A DNA stretch of 64,000 nucleotides from Plantago ovata (taxonomy: Eukaryota > Streptophyta > Magnoliopsida > Lamiales > Plantaginaceae), in the NCBI GenBank assembly GCA_028274465.1, contig CM051455.1:127259462-127323461 (forward strand). Reading direction: 5' to 3'. Both the position numbers and the translations under genes were made by a program. Positions 36,259-48,211 of this stretch are shown here, piece after piece. A model generated the notes under the pieces. The model was not told the DNA's origin. It was given only the letters and a program-made list of their open reading frames with translations, and made no database searches. Position 1 is the stretch's first letter. Every line of letters starts with the position of its first letter.

Positions 36259-37294
36259 TGTTGGTGTCGGAATATGTCCAACCCCCAAGGACGTCTAAGA
36301 GCGTACTAGGGCGTCATGGGCTGACCATGATAGAAGGGTCCGTTCACCTTTCATCAGGGTCCGACCAGACAAAAGACTAGGCAAAATAACCTACGTCCTT
36401 ATATGCGGCCCAAAAGTACAACTGCCCTACTAACTACTGAGCTGCCCTACTAGCGCGGTGACGCCCTACTAGCAGGACAAAGTCCTAGTAGCCACCGGCT
36501 AGGAGAAAGGCAAGCCCAGCAAAGAGCTCCTTGGGATACACCACGACCTCCGGCTACGTAGCCTCGCCCTACTAGCACGTCGAGAGGAACGAGACTGGTG
36601 CCCTTCTGCCCTACTAGCACAGGTAGTCGGACGAGTGTCCTTCCGCCCTACTACCACGGATGGCCGGACATAACTCCTTACGTCAAGGAAGAATTAACAT
36701 GTCCCAAGGAAAAGGTGGTCCTTGGACCTTAGAAGCTCGGCAGTCACCCTACTACCCCGTCCTCGGACGGTACTAGGGCGACATCCGCCCTAGGAGCACT
36801 TTGGTACCAAGGATGACCGTTTTGCCCCTGCCAGCCTTAGTGGAAGATCTGGGCCAAAGCCCATGGGTCATTCCGAATGGGCCCAAGCCCATGAGAAGAT
36901 TCAATCATGGCCGGACACTTGTCACGATCACAAGTACTCAAGCAATATCCTACTTGCTAGTATAAATATGGGCTCACCTCATTAAAGGTACCAACCATTC
37001 AACGATTCAACTATTCAATCAATCAATCACTCTGTCATCACACTACTTTCTCACTCTACATTTACTAGGGAAGCTACCAACTCCCTACACGTAAAGTCGT
37101 CCCTCCGGCTTGATCTTAGACAAGCCGGGCTTGTGGCACTAACCCCCCCCCCTCTTGCCAAGTTCTTCCTCAGGTCCTAGGTACAGTACGGAAGGCACTT
37201 ACAGTGCGAAGGACGCTCTAGAACCTTCGCCTTACGACGCTCCGGAGGAAAGTACGATAACGCTCCAGAGTAAAGCATTAATTACCTATAAACA
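36259..37294 (+). repeat. 3' LTR of the Tat element
   Basis: Same ends as the 5' LTR; TATA box at 36961-36968; about 14 substitutions relative to 24044-25076; the C-run before CTCTTGCC is longer. Confidence 0.93.
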
Positions 37295-37299
37295 TTAGG

Positions 37300-39020
37300 C
37301 ATATTTTCTTGAAAGAGTCCGCTGACATACTATGATTTCGAGACCATAGCATGGTAAGAAAACACTAAAAATATACTAGCTAACATATGGATCATCAATG
37401 AATTTAAAAACAATATGCTAGGATGCCCAATTATAACACTTCTAATTATGAGTAGTTTTCCTTATCTTTATAACTACTATGAGACTTAGTATATAGTGGG
37501 AAAACTTGCTTACAACACTCCTAATAAATCTAGAAAGATCCATGACAAATCTCTTCCACATGAATTAGATCCTCACAAATAGCTTGTCCTTTTCTATTAT
37601 ATAGGAGACCCGGTCGGATCATACGAAGATACACATGAAAAATCTAAAGATTAAAAAAAAGAAAACCCTTAACTTTGGGGACAAAATCGGTTTAGAATCG
37701 ATCTAGACCAATCCAATCCGACCCACATGAAAATTTTGATTCATTGGGTTAAATTAGCAATTTCGGGGATAAAGTCCATAAATCTATCAAAATTGACAGC
37801 ACTAAACATGATACACATTAACATACATATAAACACAGAAAATACACATCTGCTCCAATCAACAAATTGTAGCGGTCGCAAAAATAAGTAAGATATCATG
37901 ACATAAATATGTACATAAAACCGAAACACGATAGGACATTACAAAATACAAAATGAAACTGACATATAACACAAATACTTATGTACAGATTAATAAGATA
38001 TATGCGAACGAAATCTATCAAAACAGATACAATTACTCACAGTTGCAAAGAGTGATATTGAATGGGAGGCGGAGTTTGTCTAGGTCTTGATTCAGGCGAA
38101 AAAGAATATTGAGACGACTGATTGGTGCTTTTATGTAGGTAGGGTATGTGGGGTAGGTATGTGGATCACTTGGAGCGCGAGCGCAGACATGAGTGCGGGC
38201 TCAAAAGCGTCATAATTAGATAAAAAAAATATGAAAATGCAAATGACTAAAAGTGCATAGTATTAATAGTATAAAATATAGTACTCCTAAATGCATAAAT
38301 TTTATTAAAGAAATTGACAGATTACTTCCTCTGTTTTTTTTTTTTTTTTCAATCTTTCTCTTTGGTTAACTGTGTGTACATGTTTAACCTATATATATTA
38401 CCTAAATTATATTGATACTAAGTAAGAATATTAAAAATTTAATTATATAAGACAAACTTGCATCGAATCTATGAATCGAGAAATGAGATCCTAATGGGGT
38501 ATGCATTTTAGGCTTCTTTTCTGGATCAATGAATTGGTTCCGTGTAATTCAGGTGTAATGTGCAGTCAAACACGAACGCAATTGACCAAAGAGGAAGAAT
38601 GTAAAAATATCGAAGAAGTATAGTTTTTTTTTTTTTTTTTTTTTTTTTTGAACAAGCTTGACCCAGAAGTCATAAATTCCAAAATTATTCACACCCGGTG
38701 GAGTTTGAACCTATGACTAAAAAGATATTATCCTCCCTAATGATGTTAAAATATGTCCAGACTGTTCTGGCACGCACTATGACGAACGACAACGATCTAG
38801 CATATTACATGCAAGTACCCAAAAAGGTTATACACCCTCGAAGCTAAGAAGAAAAAATACGGCATGCCTTACTTCGTAAGGTAGAAGTTGAATAGAAACA
38901 AAGTAGATCAAATGTAACTACAAAAGGTCATCTCTAATGGTACAAGAGATACATTCCGAAAGTCTTACACATAGGTACAAACCTAAACATGCAGTTGGAC
39001 TTATAATTAGTGGGCCAAGC
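37300..39020. repeat. Segmental duplication, block B (partner at 10892-16355)
   Basis: Backbone copy without the MITE, the 1.6-kb TIR element, the CACTA and the GTTTTAAAAA-TIR element present in block A. Its left end stops at the Tat insertion. No gene seen. Confidence 0.85.
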
Positions 39021-39784
39021 TCATTAGTGTCAACATCAAGTACGACATTTCCCGTTGTTGCCTAAGAGACTGACACTTGGCGTAATGCAATTGGACCACT
39101 TTCGAGTTAGGGGTTCTTAATAAATAGCTCAAATCCCAAAGAAGAAGCACAATTAATCTTTGATCAACAAAACATTCTCTGAAAAACAGGTTTTTTTTCC
39201 TATCTCCTGATACACACAAACACTATGAAATATATACAAGACATGGATTTTTCCACCCTTGAGTAAAGTCTCGTAACTCCGATAGTCGAATCTGACGAAC
39301 TTAATTTGAGTATGATTGAATGCAAATAGAAAGAAAATGAGAGAAGTATCAAATGACTTGGATGTGTCTTTGAGAAATGAATCTCCTTCTCTATTTATAC
39401 TTCTCAAGATCTTCGGGTTAAGGTGTGCAAAACCGTTCAGAAAGGTTTCAATAAATAGTCACAAAGTAGTCACACGACTATTGGTTAAGAATCATACATT
39501 TTTGAAAATAACTAATCTCCAAAAGCCACACAACTTGCCAGAAACGAATTGATTCTGATCTGCCCACATCATATCTCCAAGATAAATGTTGGTCTGGTGG
39601 CTCATGCGTGCACTAACCACACATGATAGGTGGTGAGTTCAATGCCATCGGCCATCGCCCATCTTCAATCATCGATTCTACGACAATTACTGCATATACA
39701 TATAACTGCATACTGGACACTTGTCCTAGTCCTAGGCCTGCCTTTATCCCATTTCTGATCCTACCATGTTCGCTGATACTGAAT
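39021..39784. other. Intergenic, nothing recognised
   Basis: AT-rich, short frames only. A weak tRNA-like stretch at 39590-39650 is not convincing. Confidence 0.3.
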
Positions 39785-40706
39785 CAGGGTGTTTGGCTTT
39801 AAACTTGCCTTTGATATTTTGTTAAATTTAACAAAAGTCGGAATAGTGACGGAATTAAGGTTTTGTTAGTTTAGTTTTTGTTGTTGTATTTGGGTTTGAG
39901 GGGTTTGAATGGTAGGGTAGTAGGATTTTATAGATATAATGATGAGTGTTGTAAGAGAATGTGTAAGGAATGTTTGTTTGATGTGTTGGCATGTATTGTG
40001 ATTGGTGAGAGATTGTATTGTGATTGGTGAGAGATTGTGTGGGGTTGTTTAAATAGTGAGAGGATTAGTTATTGTTGAGTTGAATTATTAGTATATAAGA
40101 AATTAAAAAATCTGAATTATTAAATCTACTTCCCTAATTTACGTTTTTTTGGGAAAAAAAATTAAAAAATTGGAAAAAAAAAAACCCCCGGAAAACACCA
40201 TTTTCGACAAAAACGAAGGCCGTCGGGAAGACACCATTTGCGACAAAAACGAAGGCCGCCGGGAAACACCATTTTCGTTACCGTACGAGCTCCCTCCACC
40301 ACGGGTCGTTCATGGCCTCTCCAAGGTACACGCAACGCGCCGCCGGAAAGCTCCACGCATCGACCATCGATTTAGGAAGTCAACCGTTTTGAAATTTGGT
40401 TCCGATAGAATTGTAGATCGGGACGAGGGGAGTGTAATGGTGTGTTTGGTTTCGTCGTGGGTGGCCTAACGGCGAAGATTTGGCCGGATTTCATTTCCCA
40501 TGGCCATGTCTTTTTTGGGTGAGAAGAGATAAGGGAGAGAGAAGAGACTGATTTGTGGCAGGCTAGAGAGAGGGTTTTTTTTTGTTTACGAGGCACAGTA
40601 ACTCGGGTTGTGCCTTTTGTCATATTAGAAAAGCCAATTGTAACCCAAATACCCTCTTTTCCAAAATAATAAAATACCAAAATCAAGTTTAAAGCCAAAC
40701 ACCCTG
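39785..40706. mobile_element. Non-autonomous TIR element with 23-bp perfect inverted ends
   Basis: Ends begin CAGGGTGTTTGGCTTTA and are inverted copies over 23 bases. AAT flanks both sides (39782-39784, 40707-40709), a possible 3-bp TSD as in CACTA or PIF-type elements. The core carries three tandem units of a 36-bp motif (ACCATTTTCGACAAAAACG, 40195-40280). No transposase. Confidence 0.8.
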
Positions 40707-41132
40707 AATGTGTTTAAAAAATACGAGGAAAAGTAAAGAGACTATTAGCTGATATGGATAGATTCACTTTTGGAACTGTGACTGAAGGATTATGTTATTT
40801 AATTTTGCAGAAATGACAAACGTTCATGTAACAATTGATCAACTGATGAAGGTCGATGGTGGTGGAGTGGTTAATCCACTGTCAGTTCTCAGAATTTGGC
40901 TCTGAGGTTCAGACGTTGGGGGAGGAGTTGGCCATTTGTTAGATGCGGTCTCCCAATGATCCTGTTGACTGTGTTTGGGGCAATTGGGCTCGGCCATCTA
41001 GTGCAAGGCAAGCTAGTCTTTTTTATTGTCTTCTATTTCTCTGAGATCCGAATGGTGATCACTGCTTTATATTTTGTTGTAATAGAGTTGCAGACTTGCA
41101 GTTATATGTGATTGTTTTCTGAAATTTAACAG

Positions 41133-41820
41133 TGTGAAATTCCTGCTTCAGCCGTTGCTAAAGTGAAGGATGACCATGATTGGGAAATCATCGAGACGAG
41201 AAAAGCACTTTCAAGAACTGGACCTGTGGCTGCTTATAAGCAGAAAAACATTTCACTAGAGGAACAGCTGAAGGTAACAACACTCCAATAATGTTTGCTT
41301 TTCGCAGTAATGTACGTGTAGGAAATTTGATTTATGCTTGTTCTCTTGCAGGCTTTACAACAAAAGGTAGACGTAGAGAATATGAGTACAAGAAAATTCC
41401 CAGGCTGAATGAGACCAAGTGAAGCGTTGGATTTGCAGCATCTTATATTGAGCTCCAATTTTAATTAATGTCGCTGAACTAGCCTGCACTAGCTCCAATT
41501 CTTACCTCAAAATTGTAATGGATTTGCTAATAGGATGTATCCCATCTCTATTTCATCTTTCTGGTATGATAGTACAGCAGTTTCTTTACTAACTTTTTGC
41601 TGCAAATTTTAGGAAAAACCAGTTTTCAATGTTATAACATCCATTTACATTACTGTTCTTGTTATAAGCTTTTTGGCTTGGAAGAGTTTGGATGCTTGTA
41701 TAATATTTACTATGCAACAATTATCTGTTTACACAGATAGAACAGGCAATGAAATCAGGCGTACTGCTTCACAAAGTACAAACCCTGATGAATCAATTCA
41801 GGGATGAACTTGTGAACTGA
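41133..41820 (+). CDS. 3' exons of an unrecognised spliced gene, including a 15-bp microexon
   Basis: Three phase-0 exons join without stops: 41133-41273 (141 bp, after TTTAACAG, before GTAACA), 41352-41366 (15 bp, after CTTGCAG, before GTAGAC) and 41737-41820 (84 bp, after ACACAG, ending in TGA). The product ends with [14 protein letters not shown], then a coiled-coil-like EEQLKALQQK and [21 protein letters not shown]. Upstream exons are uncertain; an acceptor-like TTTTGCAG at about 40810 precedes MTNVHVTIDQLMK. I do not recognise the family. The 5' part may have been disturbed by the TIR element at 39785-40706. Confidence 0.5.
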
Positions 41821-42201
41821 TGACACATCAATCATAATCTAAAGAGCTCAAAGTGAATTTATCATACATTTTATTTGTGAGCAGAAGCATGCCCCTTAGT
41901 CCAGAAACTTAAATGCAATACACACATGAAGGTGGAGAGAGCAGCTGAATGTCGCCACACGAGTACAATCTGTATGCATATATATAACATTGTTCAATCA
42001 TTGAACTTCAATGTCCAGTGAAACTGGAAGAGAGAGAAAAAAAAAAAGAAATTAAGGAAAAAAGACAGGTAATGATAGATGGTAGCTCATCATCATCATC
42101 ATCATGTTGCATCTGGTTGCATCAAGTACCAATCATCCTTGCCTGGTAAATTCAACAGATAAGTTAAGCAGCAATGAAATGTGCTGATTAATGTGAAATA
42201 C

Positions 42202-42237
<36 letters not shown>

Positions 42238-42918
42238 AAAAAACAAAAAACAATTAAGTATGCATTCCACACCTGCAACAAATGCACTTTGGAAATGATG
42301 AATATTGATATCATAAATCAATTTCATCTTCCTCAAAGCAAGACAGCAATGACAGAAAGGCACTGCCGAAGTTTGAGTCTCCTCATTAGGAAATATCTGG
42401 CTTACACTCCTAATTTTAAGGTTTTAGCAACAAAGTAAAGGGCCCCTACGGATACCCGACTAGCCATGACTGGTCCTAAATTTTACCTTATTACATTTAC
42501 ACCTGTTTAAAAAAATCAAATTTCGTGCAAAGCCTGCATTATGTTTGAACAGCCTGTATACGTAGCAAGTCTGTAATTTATGAAGCTAGAGAATGGTATA
42601 AAGTGAAGAACTTATGATCAGATTTCCCACCGTAAAATGGAAACAAGTACAGCAGAAAGAGATTTCAATAACTAATTTTTACTGAAAGAAGTACTCTTAT
42701 TTGCCATATTAAAAGTACTCTATCTTATAGCTTCTTTACTGAAAGATTTCAATAACTAATTTTTAACTCACACGAAACAGCGGATATGATGATGTTGTAA
42801 AGGCCGTAAGGAAAACATGCCATACACAGAAAATAACTTGCAAAAGACTAAGAGCTGATCATTACTCACCAGTGTGAATGTGTGATTTTTCAGTACGCAA
42901 TTTGATCTTCAGAAGCAA
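41821..42918. other. Spacer between convergent genes
   Basis: Holds a CAT repeat (42090-42105) and an A-run (42205-42236). It should contain both 3' UTRs; no gene seen. Confidence 0.5.
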
Positions 42919-45073
42919 TTATGAGCTTGAATCCAGAATCTCTGTCACTTGCTCTACCCAACCGAGTTTGGTTTTTGCTCTAAGCCACTCAATTTCCTTG
43001 GCAGAAGAGATCGCATACCTGGTAACAGATTCCATGTACAACATCTCAAGACTTTCCCCCAGTTCTAGTGGAACCTCTTGCAGGTACTTGCAATGTTTGA
43101 GTTCTAGCCTTCGGAGTACCCGGAAAGAAGACCGTGAGGTAGTCCAATACCTTAGTTCAGAGTCATCAATTGACAAAGCTTCAAGATGCCTAAATCCTTC
43201 ATCAGCAACTTCCCAGCTCTCTCCGACGAATGCATTTTCCTTAAGTTTGAGCACGTTGAGAGTATCAATCTGTCCAATTTTGGCATATGCTCCCAATCCA
43301 GATATGTATTTACCAGGAGTAAAGTTGTGAGCCTTGGGGGAAAATTGTATGGACGAGGAAGGCCACGCATTGGGCGTTCAGAAGCGTGATCAGGATAAAC
43401 GTCATGCACCAGTGTCATTTTTCTTAGAGAGCCTAATTTTTCAAAGCTCATCGCACCAGAAAGCATGCCTCGAATCCCCAACTTCTCGAGGTTTTCCATC
43501 TTAGTCAACACACCTTCAGTTAAAACTTCGGGCGATATTCTACCAAGTGTATGAAGGTTTTGACCACCTTCACCCTTCCCTTTATGGAGAATAAGGGATG
43601 CTTTTGTCTTTAAATGCCTCAGGTGCATCATTGTCCATATGTTGCCCAGAACTTCAAGTTTGCGTGATGATGTGTTCAGAACAAGGGTCTCCAGTCTCCA
43701 AAGTCTGGAGATGTCTTTAGGCAGAGTCTTGAACTCGCCAGACAGAATGAGATACCTCAAATGGACCAATCGGGTGAGATTGGGTGGAAATTTTGTAACT
43801 TCAAGGAGGTGGCATCTAAGACTCTCACCAAACTAAAAGCATCACCCAAGCATGAAATATCGTTATTCTCGAATATGATGGGAATCGAGGAGAAACACAA
43901 AAAGAACGAGCTTTTTCAGCTTTTGGTTTCTGAAGGAAGAAATCACGGACATTAGTATGGATACAAAGGCGGCGGAAATGATCTAAACTTGCGATTGAAG
44001 GCTCAAAGGTTTAGGGTCTGATCTTATTTCTTTGTACAGGTTCTGTTTCTCAGTAGCAGCTTCATTTTGGCAGAAGTCACGTACCATGTTGTGAACACGA
44101 CACGTTATCATCTCCCCAGTGATACTTATTCTACCCTTCATCAATAAGTTCCTGCCAATAAGCTCCTTCAAATAGTCTCTCGCAGTGTCCTCCAGCTTTC
44201 TTCCCTCGTGTTTTGTTATGAATCCTTCTGAGATCCACAACCAGGTCAATTTCCATATTGGGAATTCACTGTCCTTTGGAAGCATCCCCAAGTAGAGAAA
44301 GCAAAGTTTCAAATCAGGAGGCAATGTGACGTAACTCATTGAAATAACACGATGCAAGTCGTTTCCTGAAGTACTAGTATTTACTCTACGATAGACCTCC
44401 CGCCATTGCACCATTGTTTCTGAGGATATTCATACCTTTGTATAGCGAGCATTCCCGCTACCACTATGATACCAACAGGAAGTCCCTTGCAACTCTCTGC
44501 TATGAGTTTACCAACTTTTTCCAACTCTCGAGGATAACTATCTATCTCTCCAAATACTTCTAACTGCATCAAGTGCCAACTTTCCTTAGGGGTCAGGACC
44601 CGCAACGTGTGTTTCTGGATGCCTGCGAAACCACTTCGTCACTGCGGCTAGTTATTATAACTTTGCTTCTTCCTCCTGCCCCTCGAAAACATGTTTGATA
44701 CCGTTCCATGCCTCTGTCGTCCACACATCATCCATAACTATCAGGAATTTTCCCATCCTTAGATATCCGGATAAAGTCTCTATTATCTCAGAGTCAGATT
44801 TTTTGAGTATAGAGTCGTTAACAGGTGTAAAGTATTTTAGAATGGTGAATAACACATCTCTCCTGTTAAACTCTTGAGAAACGTTAACCCAAATACGCAT
44901 GGGAATCCGTATTTGAGTTTCCGATGATCAAATATCCTCCTCGCCATTGTTGTCTTTCCAATGCCCGGCATACCAGTGATGGCAACAACTTCAAGCTTCT
45001 CTGTTTCCTTCAAAACTTCTTTGAGTAATATTTCCAGTTCGTCATCAAGCCCAACAAAATTTTCTTTCCTTAT
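42919..45073 (-). pseudogene. NB-ARC and LRR exon of an R1-like CC-NB-LRR gene, seven frame breaks
   Basis: Minus-strand exon after TATACAG|ATAAGG. In order: P-loop GMPGIGKTTMARR, kinase-2 FLIVMDDVW, RNBS-B KVIITSR, GLPVGIIVVAGML (GLPL motif), KLCFLYLGMLPKD..WLWISEGFI (RNBS-D region), then MHD-like CRVHNMVRDFC and leucine-rich repeats up to EILDSSS and a TAA at 42919-42921. The frame shifts near 44901, 44680, 44613, 44425, 43984, 43858 and 43276, every time by a net loss of one base. The protein would be an intracellular immune receptor of the late blight R1 type. Either a pseudogene or a good gene with consensus errors. Confidence 0.85.
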
Positions 45074-46738
45074 CTGTATAAAAGGGACAGATTATAAGAT
45101 CGAGTAGTACTTATTATTACTCTTTCAATAGAATGAATTCATATGGTTTACTCTAAGATGAATATGAATATGCTGATACATCTAATTCAAAAAATAGGAT
45201 ACGAATACTGTTCAATGTTCATGGTTCAATATGCTTAATACGTAATTTCTTTTTATAAATTTATTGTTATTCTGATGGATTAGTAAATAAGTAAATAGAT
45301 TAGTAAATAATTAAATAACATAAGAATCACAATATTACGAAAATAAGAGGGTGTATGGAATTCAATTGTCTCTCTCATTTGTGCTTGGAGATCATTTTGT
45401 AAAATGCGCAACAATATTCATCATTTTACTTCTAATATCATTTTCTCATTTTATTTTATCAATCTTTTATCACTTCCCGTTTCTCTCTATAGGCAATAAA
45501 TTCAATAAAATCTCCGCTCTTCATTTTTTTCACTCATCCTCCATATCCATATCATCCATATCCTCCATTCTCCTCAATTTCCGAACATGGTACAAAACAA
45601 AATACATTCCTTCTTTTATATCATCATTACCCTACTCTATATACCTAGTCTTCTCTCAAATTAACACCAAATACAATTTTTTTCCACACCCTTAATTGAG
45701 GTAGCTATTCATCATTTTACAACTTTTTATTAAATTAGCTTCCAAGTTGAGCTCAAAACACCCTCAAAACACCCTCTAAGTAAATATACATAAATTCATA
45801 AATGCGACAAGTATTCAAAGATGTCCACTAAACACAGAGTTAAATGCATTGGGATGAGATGGTCAAAAAACTTATGAGAATGGATCCTGTTGGGTCAAGT
45901 TGTTCACCAAAAATGGTTGATGGACAAGCTCATCAAACTTGGGTGGGGATGCTAGAAGGAGCTACAAAGACTAGTGAAGAACATGAAGCCCAAGGACGTA
46001 ATGATGATACTTCATCACACTTTTAGGTCATCGTTGTTGTGGCTAGTTCGTGGATTTTCAGTATTATTTTTCAATACTTTAACTTGCCACTAGAGTGTAG
46101 AGGAACTTGATGGAAGACGGGAATAGTCCAAATCCATTGGACATTTATTATTGTCTTATTGTTAGCCTTTTATTTTAGTTGGACTTTTAGTTTAACTTGT
46201 TAGCTTTTCGATTATATTTAAATAGTCGCATTGTCTTGCCTCTTGGTTTTAAGGTTAGGTTTTATTATAATTGCAGTTTATCAGAAAACAGACGTGTTGT
46301 CTTGACTCTTGGCTGTCTTGACTCTTGGCGTTTTGAAGCTTTGCTTCGTTTCAATGGCTGTTTTACCATGTACTAGTGGATTCTTGTAGTGTTTCCTTGC
46401 AATTATACGTGTTAGAGTTGTGTTATCGTATCCTTTACGCTTCCGTTCTCTATCAGTGGGTATCAGAGATCAGGATTTGTCTGGATCGAGCCACTAATTC
46501 GCCATAAACCCTAAAATCCCAAAAAGAGATTCAACAGGACAAGATCGATGTTTTCTTGGACTACCCATGTCGGAAACATCATTGTGGCTCGACGCTGCAC
46601 CACATTCAACCACTGGCGGCTTAACCGCGCATCCCATCGCAACAGCGGTTGCCCAACACTCTCCAGGCGCTGCCACTGGCGCCCAGATCTGGCCTCTCCT
46701 CTCAGAAACAGGGCCTGCGCAGAAACCTACGGGAAAAT

Positions 46739-47733
46739 TGCATTTTTGGTCCCTTAAGTGGCAGTCCCGCACGATTTTGGCCCCAAGTCAATTTTTTTTT
46801 TTTGCACTTTTGGTCCCGGGACCGTATTTCATACCGTATTTATACAAAATCTTCAAATACTCCATATGTATACTGATTTGGCACATGATGTGGATTGAGG
46901 TGGCAAGTATGATCCTGGGTTTCTTCTTCTTCCGTCTTCTTTCCCAGCCGCCGGCGACAGCCCCCAATCACGCCGCCCCTGTGCGTTTTCTGCTCCTCCA
47001 CCCTCCTATGACCTCGTTCTTCCCTTTTCCCTTTCTCTCCTCCTCTGCTCTGCACGTTTTCGCCGCCCCACTGCGTTCTTCTTCTCTTCTAGCCTCCCAA
47101 GAACTGCTGCTGTATGGCAGAAATTATTTGACCAACCAAACACGATTAGTTTTTAATCTCCACCGTTCAGATTTAAGATCAGAGAGTATTCAAGCTGATG
47201 TAAAAATTTCAAGAAGATCCGACGGTTCAATGAACGGGAAATTGCATTTTCCTCTGACTGCGCAGAGCTGCCAGATTCAGTCGCGAATTTCACGAATTTA
47301 TTTTGCGCCATTCTTACTTCTTTTCTTCACAGCTGCTGTTCTTCTTCACTGTTCATGTTCTCCCTTTCAGCGCTGTCATACTGCGTTTGCAATTACTCCA
47401 ATCTCCCAAATCCACTTTTATTAATTAAGGATCGATCATCATCAGCAAGCTAGCAGCCTTCTCCGCCCACTCTGGGCGGAGCTAATTCAGCTCAGATGGA
47501 GTTCCGGCGGCGGTGCCGGATTATTTTTGAAAATTCTTTTTTTGTTTTTTTGTTTTTAATTTGATTTTCTTATTTATTTTTATATTTGACTAATTATGTG
47601 GCATTTGAGGTGGCAAGGGACTAAAATCGTGGTACAAATCTCGTATTTATACGAAAAGGACCAAAATTGCAAAAAAAAATTTAAGTTGGGACCAAAAACG
47701 CGAGGGACGATCACTTAAGTGACCAAAAACGCC
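46739..47733. mobile_element. Long-TIR MULE-like element
   Basis: About 100-bp imperfect inverted ends: TTTTTGGTCCCTTAAGTG at the left against TTTTTGGTCACTTAAGTG (complement of the right), followed by TTTTGGCCCC/TTTTGGTCCC and CGTATTTATAC in both. Inner part has pyrimidine-rich and GCCGCCGGCGAC-type sequence with no coherent protein. TSD not resolved. Confidence 0.65.
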
Positions 47734-47869
47734 ATTGGCGAAGAACAGGTTCGAGCACATGAGCAAAGGTACAAAAGCATCACTCCTAATTCCAGTTTGG
47801 CCACTCAGGTATATTTCAATCCATACTTTGTTGGTAATACGTGGTCAAGTGTCTTTCGATCCCGATATC

Positions 47870-48176
47870 GAGTTAGATGTCGAGTTAACGGTACAGTTGT
47901 GAGTTTATTGTGGATGCTGGTAGTTGTGTCAATTTGATATCTGATTATATTGTGTGCAAATTGGGTTTGAATATTGTTGAGCACCCCGAACCTTACAATT
48001 TTAGATGGACTGAATATGGGGACCCTGTTTTGGTTCATACCGGTTGTTTGGTGACTATTTCGATGGGTGAGCATTATTTGGATTCTATTATGTTTGATGT
48101 CGTGGAGTCTAAATTTCGTTATTTGATTTTCGGGCAACCATGGATAGGTGCCAAGGATGCCAGTATTTGAGTGAAA
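47870..48176 (+). pseudogene. Retropepsin (aspartic protease) remnant of the intronic LTR retrotransposon
   Basis: The frame reads VDAGSCVNLISDYIVCKLGL, then PEPYNFRWTE and FRYLIFGQPW, matching the layout of Gypsy proteases of the D[GA]GS..N type (D-x-G-S, then ..LLGRPW). The two halves (47719-47937 and 47910-48170) are joined by a net one-base frame break near 47901. It is cut off by the insertion at 48212. Confidence 0.6.
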
Positions 48177-48211
48177 GAAATATTTATCAGTTTTACCATG
48201 GTCATAAAAAT

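Larger units (their letters stand above)
24044..37294 (+). mobile_element. Full-length Tat-lineage Ty3/Gypsy retrotransposon (13.25 kb)
   Basis: Two LTRs of 1033 and 1036 bp, both TGTTGGTGTC..CA, differ by about 14 substitutions counted by eye plus an indel in a C-run, so the insertion is recent on an evolutionary scale. The flanking 5-mers ATAGG and TTAGG agree at four of five bases. Order: LTR, primer site, gag, protease, RT, RNase H, a second archaeal-type RNase H, integrase, a 5.3-kb 3' region with an antisense gene, polypurine tract, LTR. The second RNase H and the long 3' region are hallmarks of the Tat lineage. Two in-frame stops and one frameshift make this copy defective. Confidence 0.93.

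Noticed and set aside
39590..39760. Another SINE or tRNA
   Set aside because: Only a loose A-box and AGTTCAA match; no tail or direct repeats.
46567..47424. 285-codon plus-strand frame
   Set aside because: It runs from retrotransposon sequence across the left TIR of a MULE-like element into non-coding interior, so it cannot be one gene.
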